Shown here piece by piece: positions 24,601-29,267 of a DNA stretch of 29,267 bases. The stretch lies in the NCBI RefSeq assembly GCF_046156265.1, contig NZ_JAWDIR010000016.1, positions 1 to 29,267 of the forward strand. Direction: 5' to 3'. Positions within the stretch are counted from its first letter, which is position 1. The number at the start of each line of letters is the position of its first letter. The notes beneath the pieces were generated by a model. It worked only from the letters and a program-made list of their open reading frames with translations, was not told the DNA's origin and did no database searches. The stretch comes from CAMDHY01 sp046156265. GTDB taxonomy: Bacteria; Pseudomonadota; Alphaproteobacteria; Rhizobiales; Segnochrobactraceae. The translations under genes and the position numbers were made by a program.

Positions 24601-25366
24601 CGTTGGAGCCCCACAGGATGATGAAGCCGGCATTGTACCAGTCGGCCGATTCCGGCACGTCGGTCTGTTCGCCCCAGGTCTGCGGCGAGGCCGGCGGCAG
24701 GTCGCAGTACCAGTCGTAGAAGGACATGCAGACGCCGCCGATCAGCGACAGGTAGCGCGAGCCGGCGGCGTAGGAGACCATCGACATCGCCGGGATCGGC
24801 GAGAAGCCGAAGATGCGGTCCGGCCCGTAGGTCCTGACGGTGTAGGCGTTGGCGGCGGCGATGATCTCCGTCACCTCGTCCCAGCCGGCGCGCACGAAGC
24901 CGCCGTGGCCGCGCTTCTTCACGTAGGCGGCGCGCTTGTCGGGGTCCTCGACGATGGAGGCCCAGGCGGCGACGGGCGGCATGGTCTCGCGCGCCTCGCG
25001 CCATAGGCGGATCAGGCGCGAGCGCACCAGCGGATACTTCACCCGGTTGCCCGAATAGAGGTACCAGCTGTAGGAGGCGCCGCGTGAGCAGCCGCGCGGC
25101 TCGTGGTTCGGCAGGTCCGGGCGGGTGCGCGGGTAGTCGGTCTGCTGGGTCTCCCAGGTGACGATGCCGCCCTTGACGTAGATCTTCCAGGAGCACGAGC
25201 CGGTGCAGTTGGCGCCGTGCGTGGAGCGCACGATCTTGTCGTGCTGCCAGCGCTTGCGGTAGCCGTCCTCCCAGCCGCGATCCTCGTTGGTGGTGATGCC
25301 GTGGCCGTCCGCGAAGGGCTCGCGGACCTTGTTGAAGAAGGTCAGGCGGTCGAGGAAATGGCTCAT
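21611..25366 (-). CDS. narG: Respiratory nitrate reductase alpha subunit (molybdenum)
   Basis: Predicted 1251-residue catalytic subunit reducing nitrate to nitrite at a bis-molybdopterin guanine dinucleotide centre on the cytoplasmic side of the membrane. The N-terminal cluster site has the NarG-specific His ligand: H50, C54, C58, C93 (STHGANCTGSCSW and RGCSRGAS). The segment YDWYCDLPPASPQTWGEQTD carries D222, matching the Asp that ligates molybdenum in E. coli NarG. No Tat signal is present, in keeping with membrane-bound NarG facing the cytoplasm, and the length is as expected. It lies 40 bases downstream of narK and 14 bases upstream of narH. Confidence 0.97.
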   Translation of the reverse strand: MSHFLDRLTFFNKVREPFADGHGITTNEDRGWEDGYRKRWQHDKIVRSTHGANCTGSCSWKIYVKGGIVTWETQQTDYPRTRPDLPNHEPRGCSRGASYSWYLYSGNRVKYPLVRSRLIRLWREARETMPPVAAWASIVEDPDKRAAYVKKRGHGGFVRAGWDEVTEIIAAANAYTVRTYGPDRIFGFSPIPAMSMVSYAAGSRYLSLIGGVCMSFYDWYCDLPPASPQTWGEQTDVPESADWYNAGFIILWGSNVPQTRTPDAHFYTEARYRGMKSAVICPDYSEAAKFGDIWLSVKQGTDSALAMAMGHVILKEFHVDRQVPYFRDYVRRYTDMPMLVQLVRQGDQLVPDRFLRASDFDAALGETNNPEWKTVAFDETTGDIVAPHGTVGFRWGETGRWNLEEKRADGTPVTLRLSLDGIHDEIAEVAFPYFGNIEHAHFASTDHASVLNRRVPVKRLALAEGEALVASVHDLLLANYGVDRGYGGDNVARDHDDPAPYTPAWAEAITGVSRDKIIHVAREFASNAEKTGGRSMIIIGAAMNHWFHADMNYRGVINMLVMCGCVGQSGGGWAHYVGQEKLRPQAGWAPLAFALDWGRPPRQQNSTSAFYAHTDQWRYETMNVGDIVSPTAPPGPWDGTIIDYNIRAERMGWLPSAPQLQTNPLQVAKDAAAAGLPAKDYVVKGLKEGTLKLSCEDPDNPKNWPRNLFVWRSNLLGSSGKGHEYFLKHLLGTTHGVLGKDLGAEGRAKATEAVWHEHAPEGKLDLLVTLDFRMSTTCVYSDIVLPTATWYEKNDLNTSDMHPFIHPLTGAVDPAWESRSDWEIYKGIAKAFSRVAPEVLGVEKDVVLNPIKHDSANEIAQPFDPKDWKKGECEPVPGKTMPLVFEVERDYPATYERFTALGPLMETIGNGIKGMAWKTGHEVGHLKALNGVHPDGANKGLARIVSDIDATEVILMMAPETNGEVAVRAWEALGKATGRDHTHLALPKEDEKIRFRDVVAQPRKIISAPTWSGLESEKVCYNAGYTNVHELIPWRTLTGRQQLYQDHLWMRAFGASLCVYRPPIDLRAILPVIDRKPNGEKQVVLNFITPHQKWGIHSTYTDNLLMLTLSRGGPCIWISEGDARAAGIVDNDWVEAFNTNGALVARAVVSQRVKDGMVMMYHAQEKIVNVPGSQMTGNRGGIHNSVTRIVLNPTHMIGGYVQQAYDFNYYGTIGTNRDEFVVVRKMTAIDWLERPHADASPSAIPTVQAAE

Positions 25367-25406
25367 CGTCTGGTGCCTCGAACGACGTTGGAGATCAGGG
25401 ACTGGA

Positions 25407-28196
25407 TCATTGCGCGGGACGCCGGGCGGGCATCACGACAGGACGCTCGCGTTCATCGTGACGGCCGCGCTCGATGTCGTGCAGCAGCCCGCCGCGGCGC
25501 GTGTAGAACCACCAGGTGACGACGAGGCAACTGACGTAGAAGGCGAGGAAGGCGTAGAGCGCCGTCTCCGCGCCGCCGGTGAGGGCGATCGAGGAGCCGA
25601 AGCTCTTCGGGATGAAGAAGGCGCCATAGGCGGCGATCGCCGAGGTGAAGCCGATGATCGCGGCGGCTTCCTTGTCGGATTGCCGGACGCGTTCGGCCGG
25701 CGTCATCCCCGGCTCGAGCCGCGCCACTTCCTTGCGCATGATCGCGGGGATCATCTGGAAGGTGGAGGCGTTGCCGACACCGCTCGCCGCGAACAGGAAC
25801 AGGAAGCTCGCGAAGAAGATCGGGAACGAACTCGCCTCCCCTGCCCTGCCGATGGCGATGAGGACACCGACGACGCCGATCGACATCGCCGCGAACACCC
25901 AAAGCGTGATGCGCCCGCCGCCGATGCTGTCACACGGCTTGCCAGCGGCGGCCCGTGCGAGTGCGCCGACGAGCGGCCCGAGGAAGGCGTAGGCGAGCGC
26001 GTCGACCTGCGGATAAAGGATCTTCGACAACAGCGGGAAAGCGGCGGAGAAGCCGATGAAGGATCCGAAGGTGCCGGTGTAGAGCCAGCACATGATCCAG
26101 TTGTGGGTGCGCCGGAAGATCACCGCCTGGTCGGCGAAGGAGGCCTTCATGGTGGCGATGTCGTTCATGCCGAACCACGCCGCGAAGGCGGAGACGACGA
26201 TGAACGGCACGAAGACGAAGCCGGCGTTCTGAAGCCACAGCGTGGTCGTGACGTCGCCGACCGTCGCCGTTTGCGGATCACCGCCGAGCCAGCCGAACAC
26301 GCTGGCGGTGATGGCGAGGGGCGCGACGAACTGCACGACGCTGACGCCGAGATTGCCGAGGCCGGCGTTGATGGCGAGCGCGCTTCCCTTCTCGCTCTTC
26401 GGGAAGAAGAAGGAGATGTTGGCCATAGAGGATGCGAAGTTGCCGCCACCGAAGCCGCAGAGCAGCGCCAGGGCGAGGAAGATCCAGTAGGGCGTCGCCG
26501 GGTCCTGCACGGCGAAGCCCATGCCGAGCGCCGGGATCGCCAGGGACCAGGTCGACAGCGTCGTCCACAACCGCCCGCCGAAGATCGCCGGCATGAAGCT
26601 GTACACGATGCGCAGCGTGGCGCCGGAGAGCCCCGGCAGCGAGGCGAGCCAGAACAGCTGCTCGTTGGTGAAGGCGAAGCCGACCGCCGGAAGCTTCGCG
26701 ACGACGACGGACCACACCATCCACACGGCGAAGGACAAGAGCAGGCAAGGCACTGAGATCCACAGGTTCCGTCGGGCGATGGCGCGCCCGCCGTGCTGCC
26801 AGAACTCCTGGTCCTCGGGACGCCAGTCCTTGATCGGCCCGGTGGCGGCGAGCGCGCCCGTCTGCGCCGGCCCGTGCACCGGCTGCATCTCCGGCAACTC
26901 CGGCAGGCCCGCGGGTGCAACGCCCTGGTCTGCGGCCCGCCGTTCCATCTGACGGACGGCGATGTGCATCCACACCAGCGCCACCGCGACGATGAGGAAC
27001 AGCAGCCAGAAGCAGCTCTGCCAGACGCCGGTCAGGTCGTTCAGGGCGCCGAAGGCGATTGGCAGCACGAAGCCCCCGAGGCCGCCCACCAGTCCGACCA
27101 CACCACCAACAGCGCCGACGCGGCCCGGGTAATAGACCGGGATGTGCTTGTAGACGGCCGCCTTGCCGAGGCTCATGAAGAAGCCGAGCACGAAGATCGT
27201 TACGATGAAGCCCATCAACCCCATGGACATGCTGAAGGAGACGGGGCCGCGGATGCCCTGCACGACGTAGTCGGTCGGCGGATAGGACAGCACGAAGGTG
27301 CAGACCACCGAGACCATGAACGTCCAGTACATGACGCGGCGGGCGCCGAACTTGTCGGAGAGGTGGCCGCCATAGGCCCGGAAGATCGATGCAGGCACCG
27401 AGAACGCGGCGCCGACCATGCCGGCCGTGGCGATGTCGAGGCCGTAGACGCCCATCAGGTAGCGCGGCAGCCAGAGCGCCAGCGCGACGAAGGCTCCGAA
27501 GACGAAGAAATAGTAGAGCGAGAAGCGCCAGACCTGGATGTTCTTCAGCGGCTCCATCATCGCCGCAAAGGATTCGGGCTTCGCGCCGACGGCGCGCCGC
27601 CGCGCGAGGTCGGGGTCGTCCTTGGTGAAGAGGAAGAAGACCACCGCCATCAGGGCGAGGACTGCCGCCCAGACGAGCGCGACCGTCTGCCAGCCATAGG
27701 CGACCATGATGACCGGTGCGGCGAACTTGGTGACGGCGGCGCCGACGTTGCCAGCCCCGAAGATGCCGAGGGCGGTGCCCTGCTTCGCCGTCGGATACCA
27801 CTTCGCGACGTAGGCGACGCCGACGGAGAAGGAACCGCCGGCGATGCCGACGCCGAGGGCTGCGAGCAGGAAGGTCGGGTAGTCATAGGCGAGCGCCAGG
27901 AGCGCCGTCATCACCGCCGCCGACAGCATAGTCAGCGTGTAGACGACCCGCCCGCCGTACTGGTCGGCCCAGATGCCGAGCACCAGGCGGATCAATGAGC
28001 CCGTCAGGATCGGCGTGCCGACCAGCAGGCCGAACTGCGTATCGCTCAGTCCGAGGTCGTTTTTGATCTGCACGCCGATGATCGCAAAGATCGTCCACAC
28101 TGCGAAGCAGACGGTGAAGGCGATCGTCGACAGCCACAGGGCGCGCCGCTGGTCAGAGAGGCTCGGTGGCATTCCCGCATCAGTCGTAGTTGGCAT
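25407..28196 (-). CDS. narK: Fused NarK1-NarK2 nitrate/nitrite transporter
   Basis: Predicted 929-residue double transporter of the major facilitator superfamily, with about 24 membrane segments. The first half (about 1-415) looks like a NarK1-type nitrate/proton symporter, with the signature GVGIAGGSFSVGVAYVAKWY. A cytoplasmic Pro-rich linker (about 417-470) leads to the second half (about 474-929), a NarK2-type nitrate/nitrite exchanger with GFGGGNFASSMANISFFFP. Such fusions are known from Paracoccus denitrificans and other denitrifiers; joint action imports nitrate and exports nitrite. I chose the ATG at 28196, preceded by GGGGGCGAG; a TTG at 28208 in the same frame is less likely. It is the first gene of the nar operon, 72 bases downstream of an FNR-type box. 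Confidence 0.95.
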   Translation of the reverse strand: MPTTTDAGMPPSLSDQRRALWLSTIAFTVCFAVWTIFAIIGVQIKNDLGLSDTQFGLLVGTPILTGSLIRLVLGIWADQYGGRVVYTLTMLSAAVMTALLALAYDYPTFLLAALGVGIAGGSFSVGVAYVAKWYPTAKQGTALGIFGAGNVGAAVTKFAAPVIMVAYGWQTVALVWAAVLALMAVVFFLFTKDDPDLARRRAVGAKPESFAAMMEPLKNIQVWRFSLYYFFVFGAFVALALWLPRYLMGVYGLDIATAGMVGAAFSVPASIFRAYGGHLSDKFGARRVMYWTFMVSVVCTFVLSYPPTDYVVQGIRGPVSFSMSMGLMGFIVTIFVLGFFMSLGKAAVYKHIPVYYPGRVGAVGGVVGLVGGLGGFVLPIAFGALNDLTGVWQSCFWLLFLIVAVALVWMHIAVRQMERRAADQGVAPAGLPELPEMQPVHGPAQTGALAATGPIKDWRPEDQEFWQHGGRAIARRNLWISVPCLLLSFAVWMVWSVVVAKLPAVGFAFTNEQLFWLASLPGLSGATLRIVYSFMPAIFGGRLWTTLSTWSLAIPALGMGFAVQDPATPYWIFLALALLCGFGGGNFASSMANISFFFPKSEKGSALAINAGLGNLGVSVVQFVAPLAITASVFGWLGGDPQTATVGDVTTTLWLQNAGFVFVPFIVVSAFAAWFGMNDIATMKASFADQAVIFRRTHNWIMCWLYTGTFGSFIGFSAAFPLLSKILYPQVDALAYAFLGPLVGALARAAAGKPCDSIGGGRITLWVFAAMSIGVVGVLIAIGRAGEASSFPIFFASFLFLFAASGVGNASTFQMIPAIMRKEVARLEPGMTPAERVRQSDKEAAAIIGFTSAIAAYGAFFIPKSFGSSIALTGGAETALYAFLAFYVSCLVVTWWFYTRRGGLLHDIERGRHDERERPVVMPARRPAQ

Positions 28197-28267
28197 GCTC
28201 GCCCCCAAGCTGCACGACGCATGGCGTCCGGCTGCTCGGAGGTTGTGGGGCGGGGGGCAGGCTGGGT

Positions 28268-28281
28268 TTGACCTGGATCAA
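28268..28281. promoter_or_regulatory. FNR/NarR-type box upstream of narK
   Basis: TTGACCTGGATCAA matches the FNR/DNR dyad TTGAT-N4-ATCAA with one mismatch. The centre (28274.5) lies 78 bases before the narK ATG, so a transcript starting at about 28233 would put the box at -41.5. The -10 sequence in that position is weak, as in activator-dependent promoters. It likely couples nar expression to low oxygen and/or nitrogen oxides. Confidence 0.75.
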
Positions 28282-28382
28282 GCGGCAAGCGTCATTCGAA
28301 CGATTCAATTCGGGCCGCACACTTCCACAAGTGAGCGGGAGAAACTGATCACCCTTCGCTCCGACCGACCACAAGCGGCCGC

Positions 28383-28396
28383 TTGACTTTTATCAA
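28383..28396. promoter_or_regulatory. FNR/NarR-type box upstream of the Crp/Fnr gene
   Basis: TTGACTTTTATCAA again matches TTGAT-N4-ATCAA with one mismatch. A -10-like TATGTT lies at 28418-28423, so a start near 28430 would place the box centre (28389.5) about 41 bases upstream, a class II activator position. GGAGG at 28433-28437 and the ATG at 28445 follow at once, giving a very short leader. Autoregulation of the regulator, or control by another FNR-like protein, is likely. Confidence 0.75.
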
Positions 28397-28444
28397 GGAC
28401 CTGCCTGCTGATCAGGCTATGTTGCTCATCGTGGAGGTCGGCTC

Positions 28445-29143
28445 ATGCGCAGCGACGATATCGAGGAGGTGCGGCGTCTTCGGCTGTTTCGGGACGTCTC
28501 CCCCGGCCACGTCGAGACCTTGATGCGCGGGGCTTTCCTGCAGCGCTTTCCCGCACACGTGGAGCTAGTGCGCGAGGGGGAGCGGGCGGACTTCCTGCAT
28601 ATCGTCGTCGACGGCCGCGTCGAGATGTTTTCGGCCCACCGCGATCGCGAGACGACGGTCGGGGTACTCGGCCCCGGGCAGAGTTTCATTCTCGCCGCCG
28701 TACTCCTCGATCGGCTCTACCTGAAATCGGCGCGATCGCTGCTGCCGTCGCGCATCCTGATGATCCCGGCCGAGGCGATCCGGGAGGGGTTCGCACAGGA
28801 CCCCATGCTGGCTCGCGGTCTCGGCGAGGAACTCGCCGTGGCCTACCGGGACGTGGTGAAGGAACTCAAGAACCAGAAGCTGCGGACGGGACTCGAACGC
28901 CTCGCCAACTGGCTCCTGACACGCGACGCCGAGACGGGCTCGAGTGGTTGCTTCGAACTGCCCTTTGACAAGAAGGTGCTCGCCGCGCGGCTCGGAATGG
29001 CGCCGGAGGCGCTTTCGCGTGCCTTTGCGGCGTTGGCTGCCTACCAAGTCGTCGTGCAGGGGCCGACGGTCGCGATCCACGATGTCGAGGCCCTGCGCAA
29101 GCTGGCACAGCCGAGCGCCTTGATCGACGACCCGGCAAGCTAA
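28445..29143 (+). CDS. Crp/Fnr-family regulator, NarR/DNR-like
   Basis: Predicted 232-residue transcription factor. An N-terminal cyclic-nucleotide-binding-type beta roll (about 10-120, LVREGERADFLHIVVDGRVE) is followed by a dimerisation helix (about 125-150) and a winged helix-turn-helix (KVLAARLGMAPEALSRAFAAL). The recognition helix has the E-xx-SR arrangement of FNR (EALSR), fitting the TTGAC-N4-ATCAA boxes beside it. No N-terminal Cys cluster is present and the only Cys is near the HTH (SSGCFELP), so it is not a classic oxygen-sensing Fe-S FNR; NarR, NNR or DNR-type sensing of nitrogen oxides is more likely. It is divergent from narK, the position NarR has in Paracoccus. The ribosome site is GGAGG at 28433-28437. 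Confidence 0.88.
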   Translation: MRSDDIEEVRRLRLFRDVSPGHVETLMRGAFLQRFPAHVELVREGERADFLHIVVDGRVEMFSAHRDRETTVGVLGPGQSFILAAVLLDRLYLKSARSLLPSRILMIPAEAIREGFAQDPMLARGLGEELAVAYRDVVKELKNQKLRTGLERLANWLLTRDAETGSSGCFELPFDKKVLAARLGMAPEALSRAFAALAAYQVVVQGPTVAIHDVEALRKLAQPSALIDDPAS

Positions 29144-29213
29144 GCGCATACCGCTTGTTATGCTACGTCATGGAATGCCGATAGCGGCGGTGGCTACCTG
29201 AACCGCGCCGGGT

Positions 29214-29267
29214 TTGCCGGAGGCTGTTTTGTTTGAGTCAGGCGGCGATCGTCGCCTGCTCCTGGCC
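29214..29267 (-). other. Right-edge stretch, possible 3' end of a minus-strand gene
   Basis: Read on the minus strand, a frame open at the right edge ends QEQATIAA at a TGA (complement of 29238-29240). This could be the C-terminus of a further gene, but nine codons are too few to judge. The same bases form an imperfect palindrome around 29239-29258. Between the regulator stop (29143) and here I see no clear terminator. Confidence 0.25.

Noticed and set aside
21659..25006. Long plus-strand reading frames (710 and 398 codons) opposite narG
   Set aside because: They are antisense shadows of a highly conserved gene in high-GC DNA; the translations are Val/Asp/Arg-rich, without motifs.
25287..27998. 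Long plus-strand frames opposite narK
   Set aside because: Low-complexity Asp/Glu/Arg/His-rich translations caused by the GC-rich third positions of narK; no start signals or homology.
28300..28320. TTCGAACGATTCAA as a third FNR-like site
   Set aside because: The first half site departs from TTGAT at several positions, unlike the two clear boxes on either side.

Overview
The window is high-GC DNA. Its codon use, gene families and gene order fit an alphaproteobacterium of the Hyphomicrobiales (Rhizobiales) type; this is inferred from family resemblance, and no rRNA or tRNA gene is present to anchor it. Three blocks lie side by side.

Block 1 (about 1-10,850) is the replication and early-packaging half of a prophage or phage-derived island. 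It carries a RecD-like helicase, a primase-helicase of the VapE type, a RuvC-like resolvase, a DUF6362-like protein, a ParB-nuclease/DNA methyltransferase fusion broken by a one-base frameshift, a DUF7220-like membrane protein, a DUF3489 protein and a terminase-small-subunit-like protein. An IS5-family (IS427-like) element of 848 bp sits exactly in the stop codon of a small gene. Beside it is a conspicuous cluster of GTGAC-core repeats arranged as a large inverted repeat, a candidate replication origin of the island. No large terminase or structural gene follows the small terminase gene, so the element is truncated here.

Block 2 (about 10,900-15,580) holds a divergent methylthioadenosine phosphorylase homologue on the minus strand, a tightly overlapping three-gene DevBCA/MacAB-like exporter operon (adaptor, permease, ATPase) on the plus strand, and a decayed IS630-family transposase tail.

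Block 3 (about 15,590-29,143) is a nitrate-respiration locus. One minus-strand gene run reads narK (a NarK1-NarK2 fusion), narG, narH, narJ, narI, a PpiC-type prolyl isomerase, a small Cys-motif protein, nnrS and a group III truncated haemoglobin. The nar genes are packed with overlaps or short gaps. The catalytic subunits keep all their cluster and haem ligands. The haemoglobin and NnrS suggest that NO and nitrite stress handling is built into the same transcription unit. Divergent from narK is a Crp/Fnr-family regulator without an N-terminal Cys cluster (NarR/DNR-like). The shared intergenic region has two FNR-type boxes, one placed for each direction, so the regulator probably controls both itself and the nar operon. 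A few codons of a further minus-strand gene may enter at the right edge.
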